Source: Xylophilus sp. Leaf220 (GTDB taxonomy: Bacteria; Pseudomonadota; Gammaproteobacteria; Burkholderiales; Burkholderiaceae_C). Taken from it: a DNA stretch of 64,000 nt. The translations under genes and the position numbers were made by a program. This document shows, one piece after another, positions 25,622-35,986 of this stretch (position 1 is the stretch's first letter; every line of letters begins with the position of its first letter). The notes under the pieces were generated by a model. The model saw only the letters and a list, made by a program, of their open reading frames with translations, was not told the DNA's origin and searched no databases. Location of the stretch: positions 47,451 to 111,450 of the forward strand of contig NZ_LMKO01000001.1 in NCBI RefSeq assembly GCF_001421705.1, written 5' to 3'.

Positions 25622-26176
25622 ATGGGTTCACCCGACGCAGACGCCACCCTGGCCCGCTGGATCGCCGAAGAAGAGGCCGTGGCCCGTCGCATCGACGCCG
25701 GCCCGGGCCCGGGCGTGGCCCGCCGCGACCAGATCGCGGGCCTGACCGGGCTGCAGCAGATGCAGGCCATGCTGCAGGGCGCCCTGCCCTATGCGGCGAT
25801 CGCCAGGACGCTCGACTTCAAGCTCATGGAGGTCGAGGAAGGCCGCTCGCTGTTTCAGGGCCGGCCCGGCACCGCGCACCTGAACCCGATGGGCACGGTG
25901 CACGGTGGTTGGTTCGCCACGCTGCTCGACTCGGCGCTCGGCTGCTCCATCCACACCCGCATGCTGCCGGGCCGCGGCTACACGACCGCCGAGCTGGGCA
26001 TCAACCTGGTGAAGGCCCTCACGCCCAAGGTCCAGCGGGTGCGCGCCGAAGGCCGGGTGATCCACTGCGGCCGCCAACTGGCCACGGCGGAGGCGCGCCT
26101 CACCGGGCCCGACGGCGCCCTGTACGCCCACGCCACCACCACCTGCTTGGTGTTCGACCTGCCGCCGGAACGTTGA
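25622..26176 (+). CDS. PaaI-family hotdog thioesterase
   Basis: 184-residue acyl-CoA thioesterase. The hotdog signature [21 protein letters not shown] is clear and is followed by [14 protein letters not shown], with the usual C-terminal [23 protein letters not shown] (in parts). GAGGA stands nine bases before the ATG. It is divergent from the marR-MFS-MATE operon and shares its control region, so an acyl or aromatic acid effector is plausible. Confidence 0.9.
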   Translation: MGSPDADATLARWIAEEEAVARRIDAGPGPGVARRDQIAGLTGLQQMQAMLQGALPYAAIARTLDFKLMEVEEGRSLFQGRPGTAHLNPMGTVHGGWFATLLDSALGCSIHTRMLPGRGYTTAELGINLVKALTPKVQRVRAEGRVIHCGRQLATAEARLTGPDGALYAHATTTCLVFDLPPER

Positions 26177-26249
26177 ACCCGGTCACACACGGCGGCCGCG
26201 GAGTCGCCACAATCGTCGGCTTCCTCCCCGCACCGAAAGAGAAAGCCCC

Positions 26250-26633
26250 ATGCGACTCCTCCACACCATGCTGCGCGTCGGCGACCTGCAGCGCTCGATC
26301 GACTTCTACACCCAGGTGATGGGCATGCAGCTGCTGCGCACCACCGAGCGGCCCGAACAGAAATACTCGCTCGCGTTCGTCGGCTACGGCACTAACCCGG
26401 AGCATGCCGAGATCGAGCTGACCTACAACCACGGCGTCGACAGCTACGACCTGGGCAAGGGCTATGGCCACATCGCCCTCGGCGTACCCGATGTCGCCGC
26501 CGCCTGCGAGAAGATCAAGGCCGCCGGCGGCGTCGTCACCCGCGAAGCCGGCCCGGTGAAGGGCGGCACCACGGTCATCGCCTTCGTGCGCGATCCGGAT
26601 GGGTACCAGATCGAGCTGATCGAGCGGGATTGA
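26250..26633 (+). CDS. gloA: lactoylglutathione lyase (glyoxalase I)
   Basis: 127-residue glyoxalase I that isomerises the hemithioacetal of methylglyoxal and glutathione to S-lactoylglutathione. The start [20 protein letters not shown] gives the first metal His; other ligands lie in [17 protein letters not shown] and [10 protein letters not shown]. Length and pattern are those of the Ni-dependent bacterial dimer. The partner enzyme gloB is at 52514. No operon partner. Confidence 0.97.
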   Translation: MRLLHTMLRVGDLQRSIDFYTQVMGMQLLRTTERPEQKYSLAFVGYGTNPEHAEIELTYNHGVDSYDLGKGYGHIALGVPDVAAACEKIKAAGGVVTREAGPVKGGTTVIAFVRDPDGYQIELIERD

Positions 26634-26654
26634 CGTCCCCCTGCGTGCGCTGCG

Positions 26655-27200
26655 TCACCGCACCTTACCCAGCCACGCCAACGTCTGCGCGACCAGATCG
26701 CCGATCGGCGCGGTGGCATCGAGCGTGAGCACATGGGGCTCGCCCGTCGGCGCTTCGAGCGTCGCGAACTGGTCGGCGACCAAGGCGGGCGAGAAGAAGT
26801 GGGAGGCGCGCGATCCGACGCGGGCCAGGGCCTGGTCGTAGTCGAGCTGGAGGAACACGAAGCCGAGCCGCGGCTGCGCCTGGCGCAGCCGGTCGCGGTA
26901 GCGCTTGCGCAGAGCCGAGCAGGTCAGGACGAGACCTGTCGCCGCCTCTGCGTCGTCCGTCGCGGCGGCGTCGGCGAGCAGCCCGGCCAGCCGGTCAAGC
27001 CAGCCGCTGCGGTCGTCGTCAGTCAGGGCGATGCCTTCCCGCATCTTGGCGACGCTGGCGGGCGAGTGGTAGCTGTCGCCCTCCTGCATCAGCCAGCCCA
27101 GCGCGTCCGCGCATGCCTGGCCGACGCTGGATTTGCCGCAGCCGGAGACGCCCATGAACACGAGCGCTTGCAATGGAGAGTGGGGGCGGGGACGGTCCAT
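26655..27200 (-). CDS. gntK: gluconokinase
   Basis: 181-residue P-loop sugar kinase that phosphorylates gluconate to 6-phosphogluconate. Walker A is MGVSGCGKSSVG; EGDSYHSPASVAKMREGIALTDDDR (in parts) and LTCSALRKRYRDRLR are typical of GntK. The ATG at 27200 was taken because family proteins begin about 15 residues before the P-loop; the frame is open to 27401 without family similarity. It is convergent with gloA and no gluconate permease is nearby. Confidence 0.92.
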   Translation of the reverse strand: MDRPRPHSPLQALVFMGVSGCGKSSVGQACADALGWLMQEGDSYHSPASVAKMREGIALTDDDRSGWLDRLAGLLADAAATDDAEAATGLVLTCSALRKRYRDRLRQAQPRLGFVFLQLDYDQALARVGSRASHFFSPALVADQFATLEAPTGEPHVLTLDATAPIGDLVAQTLAWLGKVR

Positions 27201-27383
27201 GAGGATGTTCTGGAAAAACGAGAAGGACCGCAGCATATGCGGGTTGCGCACCGTCCGGCACCCGAGGCGCGATGTCGCCGTGCCGACCGGCCGACGGCAG
27301 GAGCCCCTCGGACCGGAATCGCGGCTGCCATCGCGTAGCATCCATCCTGCTGGCACGTGCCGGCGCCACTCCAAGGAATTCTT

Positions 27384-27533
27384 ATGGCTAAAGGCCAGCA
27401 ACGCAACGACAAGATGACGAAGAAGCCCAAGAAGGACACTTCGGCACCCAAGACCGGTGGCGTGTCGGACCGCCCTACCCCTCCCGTCACCGCCGTCGCA
27501 CCGCGCGGCAAGCTGAAGGACAAGGACAAGTAG
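27384..27533 (+). CDS. small basic Lys/Pro-rich protein, 49 residues
   Basis: Short gene starting MAKGQQRNDKMTKKPKKDTS and ending PRGKLKDKDK. About a quarter of residues are lysine or arginine and it is probably disordered. AAGGA lies six bases before the ATG. Similar short lysine-rich proteins occur in related genomes from recollection of the family pattern; function is unknown, and nucleic-acid binding is only a guess. It ends 23 bases before aat. Confidence 0.72.
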   Translation: MAKGQQRNDKMTKKPKKDTSAPKTGGVSDRPTPPVTAVAPRGKLKDKDK

Positions 27534-27556
27534 AACGCACTACGCGGAGTGGTTCG

Positions 27557-28312
27557 ATGAACCGGCTCGCAGACCGCAAGCTGCCCTGGCTCGAGGCCGG
27601 CGATCCGTTTCCCGACCCGGAGACCGCGTGGGGGCCGGATGCGCCTGCCCCCGGGCTGCTGGCGGCGGGCGGTGCGCTGGACACCGCCAGCCTGCAGGCT
27701 GCCTACGGGCACGGCATCTTCCCCTGGTTTAGCGAAGGCCAGCCGATCCTGTGGTGGAGCCCCGACCCGCGCATGGTGCTGCGGCCGACGGACTTCAGGC
27801 TGCACCGCTCGCTGCGCAAGACATTGCAGCAGTTCCGCAAGACTCCCGGTGCGGACCTGCGGATCGACACGGCCTTCGACCAGGTCATCGGAAACTGCGC
27901 ACGGACGCCGCGCAACGGCCAGGACGGTACCTGGATCCTGCCCGAGATGCAGGCAGCCTACGGCGCGCTGCACCGTGCGGGCCATGCCCACAGCGTCGAG
28001 GTGTGGCAGGACGATGCCCTGGTCGGCGGCCTCTACTGCGTGGCGATCGGGCAGGCGGTGTTCGGGGAGTCGATGTTCGCCCATCGCACCGATGCGTCGA
28101 AGATCGCCCTGGCGGGGCTGATGGCGTTCTGCCGGCACCACGGCGTCGGGATGGTCGACTGCCAGCAGAACACCCGCCACCTCGCATCGCTGGGTGCGGT
28201 GGAGATATCCCGCGCCGCATTCCTCGATTCCGTGGAGCGGGCCCGCGCCCGGCCCGCGCTCTCCTGGGCGTTCGAGCCCCTATACTGGCAGTCGATTCTT
28301 CTTAACCGGTAG
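27557..28312 (+). CDS. aat: leucyl/phenylalanyl-tRNA--protein transferase
   Basis: 251-residue cytosolic enzyme that adds Leu or Phe from aminoacyl-tRNA to proteins with N-terminal Lys or Arg, marking them for ClpS/ClpAP. Family motifs: [56 protein letters not shown] and the end [15 protein letters not shown]. The bpt gene follows after eight bases, forming an N-degron transferase pair. Confidence 0.97.
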   Translation: MNRLADRKLPWLEAGDPFPDPETAWGPDAPAPGLLAAGGALDTASLQAAYGHGIFPWFSEGQPILWWSPDPRMVLRPTDFRLHRSLRKTLQQFRKTPGADLRIDTAFDQVIGNCARTPRNGQDGTWILPEMQAAYGALHRAGHAHSVEVWQDDALVGGLYCVAIGQAVFGESMFAHRTDASKIALAGLMAFCRHHGVGMVDCQQNTRHLASLGAVEISRAAFLDSVERARARPALSWAFEPLYWQSILLNR

Positions 28313-28320
28313 GCTTGTGC

Positions 28321-29067
28321 GTGACCCACCTCAAGGATCTCCCGCTCCATGCGCTGCAGTTCTACGCGACGGCGCCCTACCCCTGCAGCTACCTGCCCGA
28401 CCGGGAAGCACGGTCGCAGGTGGCGACGCCCGGGCACTTGATCCACAGCGACGTCTACAGCGAACTGGTCGCCAAGGGGTTCCGACGCAGCGGCATGTTC
28501 ACCTACCGTCCGTATTGCGACGGTTGCCGCGCCTGCGAACCGCTGCGGGTGACGGTCCCGCATTTCGTGCCCGACCGCAGCCAGCGCCGCGCCTGTAAGG
28601 AGCATGCCCATCTGCAGGCCCGGGTGCTCAAGCTCTGCTTCATGCCCGAGCACTACCGGCTCTACCTGCGCTACCAGAGCGGGCGGCATGCCGGCGGCGG
28701 CATGGACCACGACAGCATCCACCAGTACACCCAGTTCCTACTGCAGAGCAGAGTCAATTCGCGCCTGGTCGAATTCCGCGAGCCGGAAGTCGACGGCATG
28801 CCGGGCGCGCTGCGGATGGTGTCGATCCTCGACGTGGTAGACGACGGGCTGTCGGCGGTCTACACCTTCTACGATCCGGACATCGGCGGCAGCTACGGCA
28901 CCTACGGCGTGCTGTGGCAGATCGAGCAGGCCCGGGACCTGGGCCTGGCCCACGTCTACCTCGGCTACTGGATAGAGCGCAGCGACAAGATGCGCTACAA
29001 GACGCGGTTCCGGCCCTATGAATTGCTGGTCGACGGCACCTGGCAGTCGCCAAAGACCTCGCCGTAA
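28321..29067 (+). CDS. bpt: aspartate/glutamate leucyltransferase (Bpt)
   Basis: About 248-residue enzyme of the arginyltransferase family that in proteobacteria transfers Leu to N-terminal Asp or Glu. Landmarks are [14 protein letters not shown] near the start, the Cys-rich [16 protein letters not shown], and the GNAT-like core [20 protein letters not shown]. The GTG at 28321 (THLKDLPLH) is preferred; a TTG two codons earlier at 28315 is possible. It is in tight tandem with aat. Confidence 0.95.
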   Translation: MTHLKDLPLHALQFYATAPYPCSYLPDREARSQVATPGHLIHSDVYSELVAKGFRRSGMFTYRPYCDGCRACEPLRVTVPHFVPDRSQRRACKEHAHLQARVLKLCFMPEHYRLYLRYQSGRHAGGGMDHDSIHQYTQFLLQSRVNSRLVEFREPEVDGMPGALRMVSILDVVDDGLSAVYTFYDPDIGGSYGTYGVLWQIEQARDLGLAHVYLGYWIERSDKMRYKTRFRPYELLVDGTWQSPKTSP

Positions 29068-29122
29068 GCACTGCGTCGTTTTCACCAGATAAAATGCGCC
29101 ACCGATCCAACCGAGTGGCTGC

Positions 29123-29914
29123 ATGAGAAAAATCGACCACGGCGGCGTTCCTGCAACGCCCAGTGTCCAGGTGATCGAGCGCATGTTCGCGCTGATCGAT
29201 GTGCTCGCTTCACGTGAAGAGGCCATCCCCTTGAAGGAGATCAGCGCACGCACGGGGCTGCATCCCTCCACCACCCACCGCATCCTGAACGACCTCGCCA
29301 CCGGCCGGTTCGTCGACCGGCCCGAGGCGGGCAGCTACCGCCTCGGCATGCGCCTGCTGGAACTGGGCAATCTGGTGAAGGCACGCCTGAGCGTGCGGGA
29401 TGCGGCGCTGGTGCCGATGCGCGAACTGCACCGCCTGATCCAGCAGCCGGTGAACCTAAGCGTGCGCCAAGGCGACGAGATCGTCTATGTGGAGCGCGCC
29501 TACAGCGAACGATCGGGCATGCAGGTGGTACGGGCCATCGGCGGACGGGCACCGTTGCACCTGACTTCGGTGGGCAAGCTGTTCCTGGCGGTGGACGATC
29601 CGCAGCGCGTCCGGGCCTATGCCACCCGGACGGGGCTGAGCGGCCACACCCGCAACAGCATCACCCAGCTGAGCTCGTTGGAACGCGAACTGTCGCGTGC
29701 CCGGCAGTACGGCACGGCGCGGGACAACGAGGAGCTGGAACTGGGTGTGCGCTGCATGGCCGCCGGCATCTACGACGACCAGAACCGGCTGGTGGCCGGC
29801 CTGTCGATCTCGGCACCGGCGGACCGGCTGGACGAGGGCTGGCTGCCCAAGCTGGAAAGCACCGCCCGAGAGATCTCGGTGGCGATGGGCCATGTGGAAG
29901 GCGGCAACGCCTGA
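29123..29914 (+). CDS. IclR-family transcriptional regulator
   Basis: 263-residue regulator with an N-terminal winged HTH (VQVIERMFALIDVLASREEAIPLKEISARTGLHPSTTHRILNDL, in parts) and an IclR ligand domain (GGRAPLHLTSVGKLFLA, GIYDDQNRLVAGLSIS). It is not adjacent to an obvious catabolic operon; upstream are bpt and aat, downstream a convergent peptidase gene. It differs substantially from the IclR protein at 9608-10522. Target genes unknown. Confidence 0.92.
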   Translation: MRKIDHGGVPATPSVQVIERMFALIDVLASREEAIPLKEISARTGLHPSTTHRILNDLATGRFVDRPEAGSYRLGMRLLELGNLVKARLSVRDAALVPMRELHRLIQQPVNLSVRQGDEIVYVERAYSERSGMQVVRAIGGRAPLHLTSVGKLFLAVDDPQRVRAYATRTGLSGHTRNSITQLSSLERELSRARQYGTARDNEELELGVRCMAAGIYDDQNRLVAGLSISAPADRLDEGWLPKLESTAREISVAMGHVEGGNA

Positions 29915-29944
29915 CCGAAGCCGTAGGGTGCCCGGAGCGCTGAG

Positions 29945-29976
29945 ACGAAAACGGGCACGGTAGAGGCCCGTGCCCG
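29945..29976 (-). terminator. rho-independent terminator of the PBP7-like gene
   Basis: Stem CGGGCACGG / CCGTGCCCG (9 bp) with 7-base loop; on the minus strand it is followed by TTTTCGT. It sits about 60 bases beyond the stop of the peptidase gene and close behind the convergent iclR gene, so it may serve both. Confidence 0.75.
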
Positions 29977-30036
29977 CTCAAATTCGTTAGCCGACGCTGA
30001 AAGCGCGCCGCAGCCGTCAGCCGCGGCCGTACGCGA

Positions 30037-31107
30037 TCAACCGTCCGTGTGCTTGGCCAGGGCGGCCGCGGACGCGGTCGATTCGACCCAGCGGCGGACC
30101 CGCTCGGCGTCCGCCACCCGGCTCAGCTTGCCGGCCGAATCCAGGAACACCATGATGACCTTACGGCCGGCGATCTTGGCCTGCATCACCAGGCACTGGC
30201 CGGCTTCGTTGATGTAGCCGGTCTTCTGCAGGCCGATGTCCCAGGCCGGGCTGTGCACCAGGCGGTTGGTGTTGTTGTACTGCAGGGTGCGGCGGCCGAT
30301 GTCCACCGCATAGCTCGGCGAGGTCGTCAGTTCGCGCAGGGTCGGGTCGCCGTAGGCCGCATTGACCAGCGTCGCCAGATCGCGCGCGCTGGACTGGTTG
30401 CGGCTCGACAGGCCCGTCGGCTCCACATAGCGGGTATCGGCCATCCCGAGCATCTGGGCCTTGGCATTCATCAGCGTGACGAAGGTCGTCATGCCACCGG
30501 GATAGGTACGGCCGAGGGCATGCGCCGCCCGGTTCTCGCTCGACATCAAGGCGAGGTGCAGCATCTCGCCGCGGCTGAGCGTCGCGCCGACCACCAGGCG
30601 CGAGCTGCTGAATTTCTCGGTGTCGACGTCGTCCTGCGAGATGGTGATCATCTCGTCCATCGGAAGACGCGCTTCGGTCACGATCACGCCGGTCATCAGC
30701 TTGGTGATCGAAGCGATCGGCAGCACCGCACTGTCGTTTTTGCTGAGCAGGACTTCGTTGGTGTCCTGGTCGATGACCAAGGCGACGCTCGACTTCAGGT
30801 CGAGCGGATCGGACGCGGTGTGAAGACCCGCCAGCTGGCCGTACGAAGGACGGGCCGGCACGTAGGCTACGCGCATCGGCGCCTTGCTGCGCGCCGCCAC
30901 CGTGATGGTCTTGGAAACACGGGCCACCTTGCGCGGGGCGACGACCCGCACTTCCCGCTTGGCCTGCACCGAGGCGACGGGCGTCCTGGCGACAGGCTTC
31001 TTGCGCTCGGCGGCCTGGGCTGCGGGGTGCACCAGCGCCCAAGCGACGGCGGTACAGGACACGAACTGGGTCAGACGACGCAAGACGAGGGAATTACGAC
31101 TTGACAT
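30037..31107 (-). CDS. D-alanyl-D-alanine endopeptidase/carboxypeptidase (PBP7-like)
   Basis: 356-residue periplasmic serine peptidase of the S11 family acting on peptidoglycan cross-links. A signal peptide (RLTQFVSCTAVAWALVHPAAQA) is followed by a basic linker, then the catalytic domain with SxxK in IASITKLM, SxN in SSEN and KTG in LQKTGYINEAG. Length and motif spacing resemble PbpG/PBP7. The ATG at 31107 (MSSRNS) follows GGAGA; the frame is open to 31179. It stands alone with its own terminator. Confidence 0.92.
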   Translation of the reverse strand: MSSRNSLVLRRLTQFVSCTAVAWALVHPAAQAAERKKPVARTPVASVQAKREVRVVAPRKVARVSKTITVAARSKAPMRVAYVPARPSYGQLAGLHTASDPLDLKSSVALVIDQDTNEVLLSKNDSAVLPIASITKLMTGVIVTEARLPMDEMITISQDDVDTEKFSSSRLVVGATLSRGEMLHLALMSSENRAAHALGRTYPGGMTTFVTLMNAKAQMLGMADTRYVEPTGLSSRNQSSARDLATLVNAAYGDPTLRELTTSPSYAVDIGRRTLQYNNTNRLVHSPAWDIGLQKTGYINEAGQCLVMQAKIAGRKVIMVFLDSAGKLSRVADAERVRRWVESTASAAALAKHTDG

Positions 31108-31321
31108 CAAAATATCTCCGCAGCAGTGAAAGTGGCATGGCCGAGAGTGTAATGAATCAAAAAAAACGCGCAAGATCAATTACTTGCGCGGCTTACTTGA
31201 AGCTGGGCCTAATTCGCAATAAAGCGTTACAAAAATACGCCTGCGTTGGCCGGAGGAAATGCAGTGTAGGACATTCCCTGCAATCCGGTGCCGCGAAATG
31301 CGACACCGGAGACCCCCATCT

Positions 31322-33016
31322 TCAGACGGCGGCAGCTTCCGCGGAATGCACCTGCCCCACGCCCGAACGCGCGACGCCCGACAGAATCGCCTTGAAGGAG
31401 GCGGAGACGATATTCGCGTCGATGCCGGCGCCGAACAGGCTAGCACCGCCGCCGACCTGCAGTTCGACATAGGACACCGAGCGCGCATCGGCGCCCGCGC
31501 CGATCGAGTGCTGGTGGTAGTCCAGCACCCGCACCTCCTGGCCGATCAACGCACCGAGACCCAGCACGAACGCGTCGATCGGGCCTGTGCCCTGCCCTTC
31601 GATCGCGTGCGAGCCGTCGTTCCACTGCACCTGCGCCTCGAGGCGGACCGTATGGCGACCGCCCTGGCTTTCTTCTGCGATGCGGTGGACGGGAGCCTCG
31701 ATGTCCTGCAAGCGGTACTCGCCCTGGAAGAGCTCCCAGATGTCGCGCGCGGTGAGTTCCTTGCCTCCGGCATCCATCGCGCCCTGCACCACCCGGCTGA
31801 ACTCGATCTGCAGACGGCGGGGCAGTTCCAGACCGTACTCGCTCTCGAGCAGGTACGAGATGCCGCCCTTGCCGGACTGGCTGTTGACGCGGATCACCGC
31901 CTCGTAGCTCCGGCCGAGGTCCTTCGGATCGATCGGCAGGTAGGGCATGTCCCAGATGTCGCCTTCCTTGCGGGCGGAGAACGCCTTCTTGATCGCATCC
32001 TGGTGCGAACCGGAGAACGAGGTGTAGACCAAGTCGCCGACGTACGGATGGCGCGGATGGACGCTGATCTGGTTGCAATGCTCGACCGTCGCGCGGATCT
32101 CGTCGATGTTCGAGAAATCGAGCTCCGGATCGACGCCCTGGGTGTAGAGGTTGAGCGCCACGTTCACCAGGTCGAGATTGCCGGTGCGCTCGCCGTTGCC
32201 GAACAGGCAGCCTTCGATGCGGTCGGCGCCCGCCATCAGCGAGAACTCGGCCGCGGCCGTGCCGGTGCCGCGGTCGTTGTGCGGATGGACCGACAGCACG
32301 ATCGCATCGCGCCGCGCGAGGTTGCGGTGCATCCACTCGATCATGTCGGCGAAGATGTTGGCGGTCGAATGCTCCACCGTCGACGGCAGGTTGATGATGC
32401 ACTTGCGCTCGGGCGTCGGCTGCCACACCGCGGTCACCGCATCGACCACCCGCTTCGAGAACGCCAGGTCGGTGCCCGAGAACATCTCGGGCGAGTACTG
32501 GAAGGTCCATTGCGTGCCGGGCTGCCTGGCTGCGCAATCGCGGAACACCTGGGCATGGGTGGTGGCCAGTTCGACGATCTGGTCCTCGTCCATGCCCAGC
32601 ACGATCTTGCGCATCACCGGCGCCACCGCGTTGTAGAGATGCACGATGGCGCGCGGAACACCCTGCAACGCCTCGAACGTCCGGGCGATCAACTGGTCGC
32701 GGGCAGGGGTCAGCACCTGGATCGAGACGTCGTCGGGAATCCGGTTCTCGTCGATCAGGCGGCGCACGAAGTCGAACTCGACCTGCGACGCGGAGGGAAA
32801 CCCCACCTCGATTTCCTTGAAGCCGATGTCGACCAGCGTCTCGAACATCCGCATCTTGCGGTCGATGTCCATCGGCTCGATCAGGGCCTGGTTGCCATCC
32901 CGCAGGTCCGTCGACAGCCACACCGGGGCCTTCGCCAGCACCACGTCGGGCCAGGTGCGGTCCTTCAGGGCGATCGGGGGAAAGCTGCGGTATTTGGTGG
33001 AAGGCTGCTTCAACAT
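31322..33016 (-). CDS. leuA: 2-isopropylmalate synthase
   Basis: 564-residue first enzyme of leucine synthesis, condensing acetyl-CoA with 2-ketoisovalerate. It is the longer LeuA2 type: the TIM-barrel part has [15 protein letters not shown] and the metal site [13 protein letters not shown], and the C-terminal allosteric domain ends in [21 protein letters not shown] (in parts), where leucine feedback acts. A leucine-rich leader peptide and attenuator-like hairpins precede it. pssA and the ilv genes follow upstream on the same strand, a typical Burkholderiales neighbourhood. Confidence 0.98.
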   Translation of the reverse strand: MLKQPSTKYRSFPPIALKDRTWPDVVLAKAPVWLSTDLRDGNQALIEPMDIDRKMRMFETLVDIGFKEIEVGFPSASQVEFDFVRRLIDENRIPDDVSIQVLTPARDQLIARTFEALQGVPRAIVHLYNAVAPVMRKIVLGMDEDQIVELATTHAQVFRDCAARQPGTQWTFQYSPEMFSGTDLAFSKRVVDAVTAVWQPTPERKCIINLPSTVEHSTANIFADMIEWMHRNLARRDAIVLSVHPHNDRGTGTAAAEFSLMAGADRIEGCLFGNGERTGNLDLVNVALNLYTQGVDPELDFSNIDEIRATVEHCNQISVHPRHPYVGDLVYTSFSGSHQDAIKKAFSARKEGDIWDMPYLPIDPKDLGRSYEAVIRVNSQSGKGGISYLLESEYGLELPRRLQIEFSRVVQGAMDAGGKELTARDIWELFQGEYRLQDIEAPVHRIAEESQGGRHTVRLEAQVQWNDGSHAIEGQGTGPIDAFVLGLGALIGQEVRVLDYHQHSIGAGADARSVSYVELQVGGGASLFGAGIDANIVSASFKAILSGVARSGVGQVHSAEAAAV

Positions 33017-33043
33017 GATGGATCTCTTTCAAACGAGGAGGCA

Positions 33044-33096
33044 CACCAGCAACTCCCAAAAGCAAAACGGCCCGTTGCTGGTGCAATACGGGCCGT
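33044..33096 (-). promoter_or_regulatory. leuA attenuator-like hairpins
   Basis: On the minus strand stem A pairs ACGGCCCGT (33096-33088) with ACGGGCCGT (33075-33067) and is followed by TTTTGCTTTT, a terminator form. Stem B pairs CACCAGCAAC (33083-33074) with GTTGCTGGTG (33053-33044). The 5' strand of B lies in the loop of A and the 3' strand of A lies in the loop of B, and they share two bases, so the two stems exclude one another. The leucine-rich leader ORF ends 20 bases upstream. This is the layout of ribosome-mediated attenuation. Confidence 0.8.
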
Positions 33097-33115
33097 AGAG
33101 TGAGGTGTGCGCGCG

Positions 33116-33169
33116 CTACCGTCTATGCCCAGTGAGCACTAGTAGTAGGGCGAGCGAGGTCAGGGACAT
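33116..33169 (-). CDS. leuL: leu leader peptide (17 residues)
   Basis: Short frame reading MSLTSLALLLVLTGHRR then TAG. Six of 17 residues are leucine; three consecutive codons are CTA, a rare leucine codon in this GC-rich genome, with CTG and CTC nearby. It lies just downstream of a promoter and upstream of exclusive hairpins before leuA. Ribosome stalling on the CTA run during leucine starvation would favour the non-terminator fold. No Shine-Dalgarno sequence is present; the start is only seven bases behind the -10 box, so translation may be leaderless. Confidence 0.82.
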   Translation of the reverse strand: MSLTSLALLLVLTGHRR

Positions 33170-33176
33170 GTCGGCG

Positions 33177-33206
33177 ACTGTAGCACAGGGTTTCGTGCGG
33201 CCGCAA
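33177..33206 (-). promoter_or_regulatory. leuA operon sigma-70 promoter
   Basis: On the minus strand TTGCGG (33206-33201), an 18-bp spacer and TACAGT (33182-33177). The expected start of transcription falls at or within two bases of the leader peptide ATG at 33169. Confidence 0.65.
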
Positions 33207-33212
33207 CGCGAT

Positions 33213-34058
33213 CTAGCGGTGCCAGCCGCGTTCGTCGGGTTCGTCGGTCGAGGTGCTGATCACGCTGGTGTGCTGGCCCTTGGCCTTGCGCCATGCATAC
33301 ACCGCGTAGCCGCTCAGGCCGTAGGCCACGAAGATGCCGAACAGCACCGTCGGCGGATGGATGTTGATGATCGCGATGCCGAGCGCGATCAGCACGATCG
33401 TGGCGAAGGGCACGCTCTTCTTCAGCCGGATGTCCTTGAAGCTGTAGAACGGCACGTTGGTCACCATGGTCAGGCCCGCGTAGAGCGTGAAGGCGAAGGT
33501 GATCCAGACCACCTGCGTCCAGCTGAGCCAGGCCGATTCGCCGTTGCGCACGCCGGCCTCGGTCATCAGCCAGATGAAGCCCGTCACCAGGGCCGCCGCC
33601 GCGGGCGACGGCAGGCCCTGGAAATAGCGCTTGTCGACCACGGTAGTGTTGACGTTGAAGCGCGCCAGCCGCAGCGCCGCGCAGGCGCAGTAGACGAAGG
33701 CGGCGATCCAGCCCCAGCGGCCCAGCCCGCGCAGCGCCCATTCGTAGGCGATCAGCGCCGGCGCGGCGCCGAACGACACCATGTCGGAGAGCGAATCCAT
33801 CTGCTCGCCGAAGGCGCTCTGGGTGTTGGTCATCCGCGCCACCCGGCCGTCGAGGCTGTCGAGCACCATCGCGACGAAGACGCCGGCCGCGGCCAGGTCG
33901 AAGCGGCCGTTCATCGCCATCACGATCGCATAGAAGCCACCGAACAGCGCCGCCAGCGTGAACAGGTTGGGCAGGATGTAGATGCCCTTGCGGCGCTTGC
34001 GCACCACCATGCCCGCGTCGTCGTGCGGCAGCGGAGAAGAGGGATCGGGATGGGCCAT
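33213..34058 (-). CDS. pssA: CDP-diacylglycerol--serine O-phosphatidyltransferase
   Basis: 281-residue inner-membrane enzyme that makes phosphatidylserine, precursor of phosphatidylethanolamine. The CDP-alcohol phosphotransferase motif D-G-x2-A-R-x8-G-x3-D-x3-D is read as DGRVARMTNTQSAFGEQMDSLSD in parts. About eight hydrophobic helices follow from ILPNLFTLAALFGGFYAIV. It lies between leuA and ilvC; the leuA promoter begins about at its stop codon, so leuA can be expressed separately. Confidence 0.96.
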   Translation of the reverse strand: MAHPDPSSPLPHDDAGMVVRKRRKGIYILPNLFTLAALFGGFYAIVMAMNGRFDLAAAGVFVAMVLDSLDGRVARMTNTQSAFGEQMDSLSDMVSFGAAPALIAYEWALRGLGRWGWIAAFVYCACAALRLARFNVNTTVVDKRYFQGLPSPAAAALVTGFIWLMTEAGVRNGESAWLSWTQVVWITFAFTLYAGLTMVTNVPFYSFKDIRLKKSVPFATIVLIALGIAIINIHPPTVLFGIFVAYGLSGYAVYAWRKAKGQHTSVISTSTDEPDERGWHR

Positions 34059-34156
34059 GTGTGTCCTAGAAAACCGGTGCGACGGCGGGGTGCGGGCAGG
34101 ATGCCGCGCGGGCCGTCGGAGCCGCCGAGTGTACCGACGGCGGAACGGCGCAAACG

Positions 34157-34182
34157 ACGAGGGCCACTCGCGTGGCCCTCGT
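34157..34182 (-). terminator. hairpin after ilvC
   Basis: Perfect 11-bp stem ACGAGGGCCAC / GTGGCCCTCGT with a TCGC-type loop, 22 bases beyond the ilvC stop. The following minus-strand bases are CGTTTGCG, so the T-run is weak. Confidence 0.6.
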
Positions 34183-34204
34183 GTTCAGCGCAGCGGCGCA
34201 GCGC

Positions 34205-35236
<1,032 letters not shown>

Positions 35237-35265
35237 TTAAAGGTTGGGTTGGCGAAAACGCCCAG

Positions 35266-35335
35266 CGACAGGCTCGGGGCGAACGCGCAATGCAAGGTCG
35301 CCATCCACGGGAATCCGTCCGTGCCGAGCCTGTCG
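35266..35335. repeat. inverted repeat between ilvN and ilvC
   Basis: CGACAGGCTCGG (35266-35277) and CCGAGCCTGTCG (35324-35335) are perfect 12-bp inverted arms 46 bases apart. The arm sequence resembles short REP-like repeats of Burkholderiales genomes. In the ilv transcript it would fold into a stable stem and could adjust ilvC expression or mRNA decay. Confidence 0.65.
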
Positions 35336-35362
35336 ACGCACGGTCGGAGGAAAACTCGGGTA

Positions 35363-35854
35363 CTAGACGCGCAGCACCCGCTCGCCGCGGCCGATGCCGC
35401 TGGCGCCGGTCCGCACCGTCTCGAGGATCGCGGTCCGCTCGATCGCCTGCAGGAATGCGTCGTTCTTCGACTGGTCGCCGGTCAGCTCGACGGTGTAGCT
35501 CTTGTCGGTGACGTCGATGATGCGGCCGCGGAAGATGTCGACCATGCGCTTCATCTCCTCGCGCTCCTTGCCGACGGCACGCACCTTGACCATCATCAGC
35601 TCGCGCTCGGTGTAGGCGCCTTCGGTCAGGTCGACCACCTTGACCACCTCGATCAGGCGGTTCAAGTGCTTGGTGATCTGCTCGATCACGTCGTCGGAGC
35701 CGGCCGTCTGGATCGTCATGCGCGACAGGCTGGGGTCTTCGGTGGGGGCCACCGTCAGCGACTCGATGTTGTAGCCGCGGGCCGAGAACAGCCCGACCAC
35801 GCGGGAGAGTGCGCCCGGCTCGTTCTCGAGCAGGACGGCGATGATGTGCTTCAT
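35363..35854 (-). CDS. ilvN: acetolactate synthase regulatory subunit
   Basis: 163-residue small subunit with an N-terminal ACT domain (HIIAVLLENEPGALSRVVGLFSARGYNIESL, in parts) that binds valine for feedback inhibition and a C-terminal domain that activates the catalytic subunit. Length matches the IlvH/IlvN group. GAGGA precedes the ATG. It sits between ilvB and ilvC on the same strand. Confidence 0.97.
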   Translation of the reverse strand: MKHIIAVLLENEPGALSRVVGLFSARGYNIESLTVAPTEDPSLSRMTIQTAGSDDVIEQITKHLNRLIEVVKVVDLTEGAYTERELMMVKVRAVGKEREEMKRMVDIFRGRIIDVTDKSYTVELTGDQSKNDAFLQAIERTAILETVRTGASGIGRGERVLRV

Positions 35855-35986
35855 GAAGGGATTCCTCTTTTTGCGACGACAGCACGATCGAAAAATGCTC
35901 GCTGAAAACTGTCGTTTTTCGCCGCCCTCCCCCGCGCACGGTAATGCGCGGGCTCGGCGGGCAATAGATTCGTCTGGGAACGGATC

